Assembly (NCBI GenBank): GCA_025769875.1
Contig: JAGFNK010000678.1
Span: 1 to 26,108 of the forward strand
Source of the DNA: Russula earlei
Taxonomy: Eukaryota; Basidiomycota; Agaricomycetes; Russulales; Russulaceae
DNA: 26,108 nucleotides
Direction: 5' to 3'
Both the position numbers and the translations under genes were made by a program. Below, in pieces: positions 18,081-26,108 of the stretch (positions within the stretch are counted from its first letter, which is position 1; each line of letters opens with the position of its first letter). The notes beneath the pieces are model-generated. The model was not told the origin of the DNA. It made no database searches and was given only the letters and a program-made list of their open reading frames with translations.

Positions 18081-18454
18081 GTATTGTTTGGTGGGGTGGG
18101 TGATTTTATTGTCAAACCAACAAGTACCTAAAAGAAAAAGGTTTGAGTTAGTTAGTTAGTTAGTTAGAAAGAGAAAGAAAAAAAATACCTTAGGGCCCAA
18201 ATGACACTCATTCATTGTTTGGGCTGCTGACTTTGTGTTTATTTGGTTGTGGGTCATTTTGCCAATGCAGCATGGTTGATGTTGCTGTTGTGGTCATGGG
18301 AAATCATCTGGAGTGGTGCCACTTTTTTGTTTCTGAGCACCATGTGACTGCTTTTCCCCTGGGCTTGTCCTACCACATGTAAATACAGTTTAAATAGTTC
18401 TTACTATCTATGTAAGTATAGGTACATATGTAGTATATTATATGTACTGTACAA
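17649..18454. other. Unassigned stretch
   Basis: Apart from the repeat units above and a (GTTA) run at 18147-18167, I see no gene, LTR end or TIR. The last part (18380-18450) is AT-rich, with TATATGTACTGTACA-like words bordering repeat F. Confidence 0.45.
18147..18167. repeat. (GTTA)n microsatellite
   Basis: About five perfect GTTA units, followed by a purine-rich GAAAGAGAAAGAAA run. Confidence 0.9.
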
Positions 18455-19505
18455 GACCAGTTGCAACCAGTTGCAACTGGAGTTTTCAAATATTTTGAAA
18501 GTAAGGCAACTGGCAACCAAACTGACCTCAAAAGAGGGCTACTGCAACCAATGGTCTGGTTGCATTTGGTTGGTTTCAGTCTGGTTTCAGTCATTTTTTT
18601 TTGTTACAACATTTTCCTTTATGTTTACTTCTTACATTTTGCTATGGACTGCTTGCCTTCATATGTCCCTTTACTTACTGGTCTCATGATCTCTTATGTC
18701 TTGTGATCTCTTTTGTGTTATCATGTGATCCATACACGTCCAGGTAACACTGGATTGCTGTTACCTTCCCTTTGTTTGGTTCTCTTTCCTTTTTATACTT
18801 ACTTCACAAGTTCGACTGTGCAATACTGCACACTTACTGTGCAGCACAGTCACTTGGTTCTGATTCATTCGTGGCCTCATTTCTATGACTCCTACTTATA
18901 ATGACTCCTACTATACTAGTAGCACAGTCAAAGCGCAGCTATTGCTGTGCTTCTCCTGTATATATAAGCTCAGTACTTTGTGACCAAAGCCCTAAGCTTG
19001 GTCTCTTGTAGAACTACTCTTGTCCAAACATATTCACCTGCAACCCACACAACTCCTAATCCTCAAACCACATCCACCTCTCCATTTCATCAACTCTTCA
19101 CACAAACACATCATCCACCATCTACTCTTCACCTTTCCCTTCCTTCCTAAGATTCTCTCTTCACTCTACTGAGAAGAGCTCTCCTCCTTCCAGACATACC
19201 TTCCTCTCTCTGCGTGTTCAAGGTCTACGACAGACTTGGACGCATATAGCTAGTGGAACCAGCCCTAGTCTATCCCATTACAAACTTACCCTAGCTTCTC
19301 AATGGACTGAGTTGTACTAGGAAGGGTCTATTAGCCATAACCTGTTTAGCATAAAACACTTTGAACACTGCAGGGATCCTTATTCATTACAATGGGAACC
19401 AGCCCGTTTCTCAAAACACACTAACAACTCGACTTCAGGCTTGAGAACTGACATGGCTTGTTACTGTGACATTTTTGGTCCACCCAACTGGACCTGAAAA
19501 CACTG
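18455..19505 (-). repeat. Repeat F, copy 2, split by a solo E LTR
   Basis: CAACTGG/CCAGTTG-rich DNA at 18455-18601 continues after the LTR at 19477-19505 and ends ACCTGAAAACACT, the same terminus as copy 1 at 16018. The right terminus abuts family G sequence at 19506, suggesting F inserted in, or truncated, the G copy. Confidence 0.5.
18602..19471 (+). mobile_element. Solo LTR, family E
   Basis: An 870-bp LTR, TGTTACAACA...TTACTGTGACA, with TTTTT on both sides (18597-18601 and 19472-19476). It carries TATATATAAG at about 18959-18968 and is closely similar to 13645-14545. It lies within repeat F copy 2. A low-complexity duplication is weaker evidence than usual, but the sharp LTR ends agree. 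Confidence 0.88.
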
Positions 19506-19830
19506 GTTCTAAGGTCATTAGAGTTAGTCTAATAACATGTTCTAGGGTCTCTAGTATCTTCATCAGTATCCAATATAAGGACTTTAATGTCATCTAAAGG
19601 GTCCTTAGAAGGTCTTTAGTGTTGTCCTTTGCTGCTAGATAGGTTTCCACTAAGTAGGGCTTGCCATATGTTGATTGTGCCTAATTTCAATTGCACCACA
19701 ATGTGCACACGATATTGTGGACACCTCTAGTCACTCCTTTGGCCGTGTGAACAGTGGCACCATGGAGCTTAGGTTTCCTCTATAAGGAAGGGTCCTTCCA
19801 GGGCCCTCTCCCAGGAAATGGTTCATGACA
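19506..19830 (-). mobile_element. Family G LTR-like fragment, inverted
   Basis: An inverted match to 6032-6370. On the minus strand it begins TGTCATGAACCAT at 19830 and includes AGAGGGCCCTGGAAGGACCC and GAGGTGTCCACAATATCG. It stops at TAGAAC where repeat F begins. Its outer end touches a hAT terminal fragment. Confidence 0.75.
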
Positions 19831-19928
19831 GATGGATGGTGGGCATGATGAGCTCAAATGGCACAGGTAAGGTAGCTGTACTACAGATCTGTCCATCCCA
19901 TGAGGGATGGTTACAGTGTGCAGCCCTA
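19831..19928 (-). mobile_element. hAT terminal fragment, inverted
   Basis: Matches the left end of the hAT element at 2581-2680 in reverse: GAGCTCAAATGGCACAGGTA, ACAGATCTGTCCATCCCATG, and the terminus GTGCAGCCCTA at 19918-19928. It is cut at 19831 by family G. The next 8 bases, CTCCAGCT, would be the target duplication; its partner is not in the window. Confidence 0.78.
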
Positions 19929-20471
19929 CTCCAGCTGGGCCCGCCCCCCTACCCAAGGTTCAGGATTCCCATTCCGCCACCCCCTTGGGCGGCAATCAAT
20001 ACTCAGTTGGGACACAGAACAGCAGTGTTGACTCGCGAGCGAGATGCATAGGCTGCTAGAGTGACAGCACAGCGCACGCGAGGCAGATGAGGCAGAGAAA
20101 AGAACAGAGAAAGGTGGGGGGCTGATCGGAGGTCACACGAGCTCATTCTGCCGCTTGTCATCAAAGGTGAGAGTTGCGTTTATACTACACGCAGACGGAT
20201 ATCGTACACTAATAAGGAGTAGTCGAGGTAGAGAAAAATGCACCTGCGAGAGAATGACCAAAATGTGTAGCGAATGTACCGAGTCTTATGTAGTATAAAC
20301 GAATGACGGACGAGAAGAATATGAACTTCAAACTATGGCCACTCCATGATCCGACAGTTTGTATAAGAACTTATGTAGGCGCAGCGGATTATAAGAAGAT
20401 CATGTCCTTATACTTTATCCAACGGGTTGTTGACTCATGATCTTTCCGGATGGAATGCCCGCGCAATACGA

Positions 20472-20758
20472 TCAGGTGGGTCGGGGCTTGGGGCTGGGGC
20501 TGGGGGCCGGGGCTTTTTGGGGGATTCTCGTTCGTTTAATGGATTGAATAAATCCCCGCAGATATTCCTCCGCTCGGACCTGTTCTTCAGACGGTTTACG
20601 CGATTTGGGTTCTACTCTATATGCGGCAGGAGATCTTTCTCTTGACATCCTTCACATGAAGAGGTGGACATACTTTGTAACACGTGAAGGAAGAACCGAG
20701 TGACGGAGTTAGGCCCAACAGCGAGGCCAAAAATGACAAAGATAAAGGAGGGGTGCAT
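20472..20758 (-). CDS. Small two-exon gene, predicted 74-residue single-span membrane protein
   Basis: Exon 1 (20758-20674) starts at ATG and encodes a hydrophobic N-terminus (MHPSFIFVIFGLAVGPNSV, then TRFFLHVLQ) that could be a membrane anchor or signal anchor. A 62-nt intron (20673-20612; donor GTATGT, acceptor GAGTAG) is inferred. Splicing joins exactly in frame to exon 2 (20611-20472), which encodes a charged, helical segment (SEEQVRAEEYLRGFIQSIKR) and a Pro/Ser/Lys tail before TGA. The two coding parts total 225 nt, a multiple of three. Upstream lies a TATAAAT box (20862-20856) and a possible 57-nt leader intron (20825-20769; GTTTGT...CTCAC...CCACAG). Alternatively translation starts at an ATG at 20648 inside the intron, giving 58 residues with the same C-terminus. 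I do not recognise the family. It is the best candidate host gene here. Confidence 0.5.
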
Positions 20759-20855
20759 GGATAGTCGACTGTGGAGTAGAAAAAGAAGTGAGATGGTAAC
20801 CTGTACCAACTAGTGGGGAACAAACGTGAAAAACACCAAGAATAGGAAGGAAGGC

Positions 20856-20862
20856 ATTTATA
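20856..20862 (-). promoter_or_regulatory. TATA-like box for the small minus-strand gene
   Basis: TATAAAT on the minus strand within GGGCTATAAATGCC, about 100 bp upstream of the proposed start codon, in CpG-rich DNA. The position fits a fungal promoter; transcription is not shown. Confidence 0.4.
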
Positions 20863-20889
20863 GCCCTGTTGGTGAATCCCTTCTTTCCG

Positions 20890-21003
20890 ATGAATTCAAA
20901 TCACTCCATAAGATCAATCAGTGCTTGGATCAGCACTCTTGATGATGCGATCCAGGCGGGGACAAAGGCCGGAGTGCTCCCACCGCACCTGGAAGTATAT
21001 TGA
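20890..21003 (+). other. Very short open frame, 37 codons, divergent to the small gene
   Basis: ATG after CTTTCC, then MNSNHSIRSISAWISTLDDA and a soluble, mixed-composition peptide ending LEVY before TGA. Composition is more protein-like than in nearby repeats and CpG is retained, but length alone cannot exclude chance. It could be an exon or an upstream frame of a divergent gene. Confidence 0.2.
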
Positions 21004-21084
21004 TTATTCATAATTTTGTAATACTGTCGTTTTCACGTGACCTTGCACTTGCCAGTTTTGGATGTCATTTCAAGTGCAACATCA

Positions 21085-21655
21085 AAACTGCTATATCTCA
21101 ACAGTTTCTCAACAGATTGCCTTGAAACTTTGACAGTAGAACCTTACATACTGTATTTAGGTGCAGCTAAAATATGGGAGGCCTAATATTCAGTTCTTGA
21201 AATGTCAATTTTTGGGGTGCAAATTTTTGAAACTGCCATATCTCAACTGTTTCTTGATTGATTGACTTGAAACTTCAACAGTGGGATCTCATGTACTGTA
21301 TCTAGGTGCAGCCCAAGAGTTTTGGGTTCAATTCTTAGTTCTTGAAGTTTCAATTTTTGGGTGTGATCTGAGTGCAAAATTTCAAACTGCCATATCTCAA
21401 CAATTTCTCCATAGATTGCCTTAAAACTTGGACAGTGGGATCTCATGTACTGTGTCTAGGTGCATGCCAAGAGTTGGTTGTCTAATTATTAGTTCTTGAA
21501 GTTTTGATTTTTGGGTGCAGATCTGTGCACGAAATTTCAAAACTGCAATATCTCAACCATTTCTCCATGGATTGCCTTGAAACTCAGAAAGTAGAACCTC
21601 ATGTACTGTATCCAGATGCAGCCAAATTGTGGGTTTCACTTTCTGAGTTTGTGCA
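21085..21655. repeat. Tandem array of four units of about 150 bp
   Basis: Units begin AAACTGC.ATATCTCAAC at 21085, 21230, 21384 and 21540 (lengths 145, 154, 156, and a last partial unit of about 115). Shared blocks are GATTGCCTTGAAACTT, TCATGTACTGTATCTAGGTG, AGTTCTTGAAGTTTCAATTT and a GTGCAAATTT-like end. The units are diverged from one another. CAAGTGCAACATC at 21071-21083 may be the end of an earlier unit. There is no open frame and no TE end signature. Confidence 0.92.
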
Positions 21656-21922
21656 ACTGGACAGTAACCCAAGGTGATTGTCTTCGAGCTGAGAGCAATC
21701 AGAGAGTGGGAGGAAGGGATGCAAGTGAGAAGAGTAAAGAGGGGGATGAGGGGAACAGAAGTGTGTTGAATGCAAGGGATGCAGGTGTGAAAAGCAGAGA
21801 GGAAGTTGGAAGGCAGGCATGGGCAAGGGGCAACAGACAGAGAGGGGAGGTGAGCAGGTAGGCAGAGCTGAGCAAAGAGGATCAAAAAAGGGGAAAGCAG
21901 GAGATGATGATAAGAGACTTGG
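21656..21922. other. Purine-rich spacer before the family H LTR
   Basis: Plus-strand G/A-rich (GAGGGGGATGAGGGGAACAG and similar). One frame (21601-21861) is open, but its composition is low complexity and it runs out of the tandem repeat. I see no gene. Confidence 0.4.
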
Positions 21923-22406
21923 TGTTACAAGAATCGATCATTCAGAATGGACTGGCAACTGGGACAGCCTCACCTGGACAAGACCTCATGTTTAACTTGT
22001 TTACTATGACTTGTTTACTTCTGACTTGTGTTTACCATGACTCTTACTCATGCCCACCCTGATCAGCCTGTGACTACTATTTGATATAGTAGAACCCTTG
22101 TATATAAGACCCTTCTTGAAGGAGAATAAGCCAAAGGCTTGTTCTCTTGTGAATCTACTGGATTAATGCCTCTGGAATTGTCTGCTTCCAAGCTTTGAAG
22201 CTCATTGTCTAAAACTTTCTGTATTGATAAGTCTTCCAGACATGAAGACTTCTCAATCAAATTCCCCTTCCACAGTACACACTAGCATTAACTGTGTTGT
22301 CATCAAGATCCCTGACTTTCACAAGAACCTGTTGTCTCACTCAACTTCACTGTGCTTGTCTTGTGCATGAACAGATTTGTCAGTGACACTGCCCCAGTCG
22401 GTGACA
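21923..22406 (+). mobile_element. Family H 5' LTR
   Basis: Probable LTR from TGTTACAAGA to GTCGGTGACA, with TATATAAG at about 22099-22106. The end is placed by analogy with family E: there the LTR ends GACA and is followed by TCAGACCAAGC, while here GACA is followed by TTAGAACAAGC. The downstream TATA block (AAGCC.AAAGGCTTGTTCTCTTGTGAA) also resembles family E. A gag-like gene begins 77 bp later. No second copy is in the window, so the exact ends are inference. Confidence 0.6.
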
Positions 22407-22482
22407 TTAGAACAAGCCTGGTTTCTCTTGAACCCTCGACCCTGAACACATGCTCACCCCAAATATATAGATTTCCTTGAAC

Positions 22483-23460
22483 ATGTCTACAATGGCTAGA
22501 GACTGGAGGCTCAAAGGAGAGCCCATGCCAACAAAGGAAGCCCTGGCTGCCCTAGAATGCCCCTTCAGGCTACTTCCAGATGCCAGCAAGATTGTACCAA
22601 TGATGTTCAATGATGGCACTGAATACTTCTGAGTGGGAGACAACCTTGCTCCCTGGTCTGGCTACTATGTCATCTGGAGAGGAGTCAAAGTGGCACTAGA
22701 CACCATTTATGGTGTCTGGTTTGAAATTGAGAAATGCAAAGACTACTGGGTAGCCTTGCATGTTGCTCAACCAACCTTCAAACTGGCACAGAATCCCTTG
22801 CCAGGAATAGACATGAACAAACTAACTCAAACCCAGAGCACCATTCTAATTCCAGGCTCTGACACACTCTCTGATGCCCAGACCCACACCCTATGACATA
22901 ATGCCTCTGGAACAAGAAATCCCATTCAACTCAAAATCCTTGACAAACCCTGAACCTGAAGAGCTCAAAGGAGCACGTCTGGGACAATGCAAGCACTTCC
23001 AAACACAACCCAGCTCCAAGGCTTTGAAAGACACAGATAATGTCCTCCAAGCCCTGACCCAGATGACTATACCTATCCCCCCACAGGTGACCATGACACC
23101 CCTTGAACTGGAGAACAGCAAACTCAAAGGAATCCCACCAAAGATCTTCACTGGCTACTGAGGATGGACCCACATGTTCCTCACCGCCTTCAACCAGTCA
23201 TGATGATTGAAACATGATTCCAGGATTGCCACAGATCCTATTAAGAAATGTGCTTATTTCTTATCTCTTTTAGATGGTCCAAAGGGCGACAGGTGGATTG
23301 AAACTATGGATAAATGGCTTCGCATTATCAAACACAACCCAACCAAAATCCCTTTTGGGATGGATGCCTGGGAAGCCATGGAACAGAAATTCAAGCACAC
23401 CTTCACTGACTACACTGAGAAGGAACATGCTCAAGATTGCCTTTGTGAATTATTGCTGTT
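22483..23460 (+). pseudogene. Family H Gag remnant
   Basis: ATG at 22483 starts MSTMARDWRLKGEP, with a TGA at 22630-22632 (DGTEYF/VGDNLAPW, fitting TGG). An aromatic block GYYVIWRGVKVALDT resembles the nucleic-acid-binding fold at the start of viroplasmin/RNase H1 proteins; this is a weak guess. The frame changes near 22870 (one-base shift). The second part carries a capsid-like region: GIPPKIFTGY, GWTHMFLTAFNQ, then DPIKKCAYFLSLLDGPKG, DRWIETMDKW, and DAWEAMEQKFKHTF, typical of the retrotransposon gag domain. Three stops lie at 23159-23208. The similarity fades after about 23460, and no zinc knuckle, protease or polymerase follows. Confidence 0.7.
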
Positions 23461-23509
23461 TTCAGCGCACTTGGCGGAGCTTGAATTCCACCCAATTCAG
23501 CGCAGAAAC

Positions 23510-24124
23510 TGTTATGGCGTCGCGGCCATAAGAGCATTAGCTCAAGGTTCAATGGGGCCAAGTCCCTGTGACTTGGTTCAAGGGTTCAGTGGGGCTGGCT
23601 CAAGAGACCGGATCGAAGGTTTAGCGTCTCAAGGCTGAGTCAGACAATGACTCAGTCCGCAACAGAGTCGATCTTCTGGTTTCACAGAAGAGGAGGACAA
23701 TGATAGAGAGGCAGAGGAGGAAGAGGAACACAAGGGTTCCTTGAGGTGTGCTAAGGTCAAGCAGAGTATAGGCCAGCACAAGCAAGTTGTGATTTGAGAG
23801 AGAGTACAGGGCAAGGGATGTGACAGGAAATGGGACAAAGCTAAGCTTGGGGCATTCCCCAGCTTTTACCGGTGCTTAAATACTGTATGTGGCGAGGCTG
23901 TACAGTACCATAAGCTGAACAATAGATAAAGGTGAGCCAATAGCACAAGTAACTCGACAATAAGTGAAACACAATAAGCGAAACATAATAAGTGAAACAC
24001 AATAGATGAAACAATAGGGACCATCAGCATCAAGGGGTGAAATAGTAACCAAGGGGACAACGGTGACAAGAGAGAACAATAACAAAGAATTATAGACGAA
24101 CCAACAAGGGGGTGGATCATAACA
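23510..24124 (-). mobile_element. Solo LTR, gypsy family A, inverted
   Basis: A 615-bp inverted LTR. Its plus-strand ends are TGTTATGGCG (23510) and GATCATAACA (24124), flanked by GAAAC at 23505-23509 and 24125-24129. The perfect 5-bp duplication fixes the LTR ends of family A. The TATA-like motif lies at about 23877-23884 on the minus strand (TTAAATACTG on the plus strand). It retains more CpG than the other family A LTRs (GGCGTCGCGG near its end), so it may be the youngest copy. Confidence 0.95.
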
Positions 24125-24129
24125 GAAAC

Positions 24130-24600
24130 GTCCTCAAACATGTGGGATGAATATCTCCTTCAAAACAGCTTCAATTCATATGAACTTTATTGTCCCTGAA
24201 TCGCCTAAATGAGGGCTAGGCAGCCCCATTGTTTTCATGAGATTTGAGTGAGAATTGGTGGAGCTGGACTCAAGCCACCTCCACATGTGTATTAGATGAA
24301 TTACAACTCAAAATCATGGTCAATATCTATTATTTTTCCCTCATGTTGTACCCATGGGCTGTCTTGAGGCAGCCCCATAGTGTTTTTGACTCAAGTGTTG
24401 TGGTGTGCAATGTTGTTTCCAGTGCAATTGGAGTCGTGGCCAGCCACTCATCACCCCTCTCACCTCTCGATTCTGACCATCCTTCTTGTTTTTCACAGAC
24501 AGAGAGGAGTGGGTTGCAAAGAGGGGTCCTATTCTGAACTCTTTCTACTACAGAGTAGCTAGGGTGTTCTTATATACAGGAGAGAGGTACTAGAGATGAA
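24130..24600. other. Unassigned stretch with a diverged duplicated block
   Basis: No gene. GGCAGCCCCATTGTTTTCATG (24219-24239) and GGCAGCCCCATAGTGTTTTTGA (24369-24390) lie in similar contexts about 150 bp apart, each preceded by GGGCT and followed by an ACTCAAG or GAGTGAGAA word. This suggests an old tandem duplication. A CTTATATACAGGAGAGAG block at 24570-24588 resembles an LTR promoter but has no LTR ends. Confidence 0.4.
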
Positions 24601-24689
24601 AGGCATGAAAGTGAATCAAGACTGGTTGAGATGGTGTAGTGAGTCCGGGGACGTGTGAGTGAGATCATAAGGCTGACTGGTCCAAGGTA

Positions 24690-24722
24690 AGAGGAGAGGA
24701 GAGGAGAGAGAGGGGAGGGGAG
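24690..24722. repeat. Purine microsatellite (GGAGA)n
   Basis: AGGAGAGGAGAGGAGAGAGA-type run ending in GGGGAGGGGAG. A simple repeat at the start of the GC-rich block. Confidence 0.85.
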
Positions 24723-24729
24723 CAGTCCC

Positions 24730-25440
24730 AGCTGGAATGCTGAGCGCAGATGTGGACACAAAGATTGCGTGGCAGTGGTGTTGTCTTGTAGCGGTGGCAG
24801 CATGGTCGTCTCCATGCAGGTGGTGGCAGCAGGCATGGACGAGGAGCAAAGGCTAGGCAGTGAGTGAGTTCGTAGATAGAGACGTAGGTGGCGAGGACTC
24901 GAGAAAGAGGATGCGTGGGGCGGCTTGCGCAGGGGTGGGATCTGTCGTCTTGTGGTGGCGGTGGCGGGGTCGTCTCCACTGCAGGTGTCGGCAGCAGACG
25001 TGGGCGAGAGCACGCAAACGGATGGGGAGGCGATGTGGGAGGGCGTGCGGTGTGCTGTTGGCGTCGGCGACTGCTTCTCCTGCGGCAGTGGCTGGTGGCG
25101 GCTTCTGCTCCTGTTGTGGTGTGTCATGGCTAAGTTTGTGGCCAAGGCCTTCTTGGTCTTCTGGGGTGGTGCTGGTGGCAGGGGTTGCGATGGTGCGGTG
25201 GTGCTGGTGTCGCGCAAACTACTAAAGCAGCGGCTGAGACTGAGAAGACTGAGGCTGAGACTGAGAAGACTGAGGCTGAGGCTGAGAAGGTGGCGGCAGA
25301 CTGAGCTGGTGCGACAGTGGAGGCGGATGGGGCGGAGGCAACGACTGAGGGTGATGCAGGGGGGCGACAGGGCTGTGGCTGACAAGGGTGTGGCAGCGGT
25401 GGCTTGTGAGACTGGTGGAGGTGGCGGCATGTGGCGCTAA
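24730..25440 (-). other. GC-rich block with a long low-complexity open frame (24570-25430)
   Basis: The minus-strand frame at 24570-25430 stays open for 286 codons. Its product is rich in Ser, Pro, Thr and His, with repeated LSLSLLSLSLSLLSLS matching the DNA minisatellite. Other frames on both strands are open too (24925-25440 on plus), which is expected in GC-rich, stop-poor DNA. I see no domain, start context or intron pattern to support a real gene. CpG is retained, so the block is not decayed like the LTR elements. Confidence 0.3.
25231..25290. repeat. 21-bp minisatellite GCTGAGACTGAGAAGACTGAG
   Basis: Almost three units, whose words (GCTGAG, ACTGAG, GAGAAG) recur as diverged copies to the window end, for example at 25577-25602. 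In the plus-strand frame it reads AETEKTEAETEKTEAEAEK; on the minus strand it gives the LSLSLL repeat. Confidence 0.85.
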
Positions 25441-26108
25441 GATGTTGGCTGAGGCTGAGGCTACGGCGGTGGCTGAGACTAAGGGCTGGCAAGGCTAAGA
25501 GCACGGTGGCGGCAGTTGACTGATCTGAAGCTGGGGCGACGGAGATGGCTGGCAAAACTAGGGGCTGGTGGCAGCGGCTGAGACTGAGAAGGCTGAGGCT
25601 GAGGGCAGGGTGGAGACGGCAGCGGCTGGTGATGCTGGTGCTATGACAGACTGGGCTGAACTGACGAGTACAGGTGAGGCTAAGACGGAGACTGATGCAA
25701 AGTCGGCGGCTGGCACAACTGAGGCTACTGTGGCGATGGACGAGGCAACGGACGAGGCGATGGACGAGACTGAGGGCAACAAGATGCCTGAGGGCGCAGG
25801 AGCAGATGAGATGAAGGCAGGGGTGGCAGACAAGGCTGCGAGGGCTGAAGTGGCAGGCGGCACTAAAATGTCTGTGGGCGAGGTTGAGATGGTGGTTGTG
25901 CATGGAGCTGAGACAGTGGCCATAGCAGGCGACACTGAGGGCATGGGAGCTGGTTGGGCAAAGACAGGGACAGTGGCAATAGGCAATGTCACAGCTGAGG
26001 CTACGGCGGCAGGGACAGATGAGGTGGCAACGATGGCAAATGCGGGCGATGCTGGAACGGCAAGGGTAGGTGGGCTGAGGCGATGATGGCTGGTGAGTCG
26101 AGGATGGT
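25441..26108 (+). repeat. Diverged GCTGAG/GGCTGG-rich array with an Ala/Glu/Thr-rich open frame
   Basis: The array continues to the window edge. From 25568 a plus-strand frame of 172 codons encodes an Ala/Glu/Thr/Gly-rich, acidic, repeat-like peptide (AAAETEKAEAEGR, TEATVAMDEATDEAMDETEG) and ends at 26086. A minus-strand frame (25130-25903) is also open. The plus frame has a smoother composition and contains hexamer-derived EATDEAMDE repeats. It could be an intrinsically disordered protein, but a non-coding minisatellite explains it equally well. Confidence 0.4.

Larger units (their letters stand above)
19929..21040. other. CpG-rich, apparently single-copy island
   Basis: Unlike all flanking repeats, this stretch keeps many CpG dinucleotides (GACTCGCGAGCGAG, GCGCACGCGAGG, CCCGCGCAATACGATC). 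It has no match to any repeat in the window. It holds the small minus-strand gene described next. Between 19935 and 20470 there are splice-like sequences on the minus strand (such as a pyrimidine-rich tract ending CTCTAGCAG at about 20060), which could be part of a second transcription unit, but no exon is convincing. Confidence 0.7.

Noticed and set aside
20427..20645. Plus-strand 72-codon frame opposite the small host gene
   Set aside because: It starts at TTG and is Gly/Arg/Phe-rich because it reads the complement of the Pro/Ser-rich exon; the minus-strand exon model is better supported.
22660..22760. A firm viroplasmin/RNase H1-type domain in the family H Gag start
   Set aside because: Only a GYYVIWRG-like motif and some aromatic spacing agree. 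I kept it as a weak guess, not a call.

Overview
The window looks like a repeat-rich fungal nuclear genome, most likely a basidiomycete (Agaricomycetes-like). This is inferred from chromodomain Ty3/gypsy elements, DD34E Tc1 elements, hAT elements with short introns, and strong CpG loss in the repeats. There is no rRNA, tRNA, CRISPR array or bacterial-style operon. Almost everything is nested, decayed transposon sequence. The one good candidate for a host gene is a small two-exon minus-strand gene (20472-20758) in a CpG-rich island.

Layout, left half. A 1620-bp Tc1/mariner copy (33-1652) shares a TA with an 875-bp TIR element (1655-2529). An internally deleted hAT element follows (2581-4874; 13-bp perfect TIRs, 8-bp TSD GAATAGTG). 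Next come unassigned DNA holding a 75-nt near-perfect palindrome (4919-4993), an LTR-like sequence 'G' (6032-6980), and a 3' tail plus LTR of gypsy family 'A'. A second Tc1 copy (7446-9065) splits the TATA-like box of that LTR. Then comes the 3' half of another family A element (9440-12907): integrase end, chromodomain, a long post-integrase reading frame ending in a CCHC knuckle plus a second Cys/His cluster, polypurine tract and LTR. A solo LTR of family 'D' sits exactly in the tract/LTR junction (TSD GGCAT).

Layout, middle. An inverted family A fragment (13240-13644) is followed by a family 'E' 5' LTR and gag remnant. The gag is split by an inverted solo E LTR (TSD TCAGC). After that come a short CAACTGG-rich repeat F, a 21-bp minisatellite split by an inverted solo D LTR (TSD GTCAT/GTCGT), unassigned repeat-rich DNA, another solo E LTR (TSD TTTTT) inside a second F copy, a G fragment, and a hAT end.

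Layout, right part. The CpG-rich host island (about 19929-21040) carries the small gene. It is followed by four tandem units of about 150 bp, a family 'H' LTR with a broken gag, an inverted solo A LTR with TSD GAAAC, and a GC-rich minisatellite region with low-complexity open frames to the window end.

A single process explains much of the decay. The two Tc1 copies differ largely at former CpG sites, often TG in one and CA in the other. Nonsense codons in the gypsy frames are nearly all of the C-to-T/G-to-A kind, and hAT arginine codons have become Trp, Cys and His. This fits methylated-CpG deamination or a RIP-like process acting on repeats but sparing the host island. Family letters A-H are local labels. 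Species and family names could not be checked against a database.
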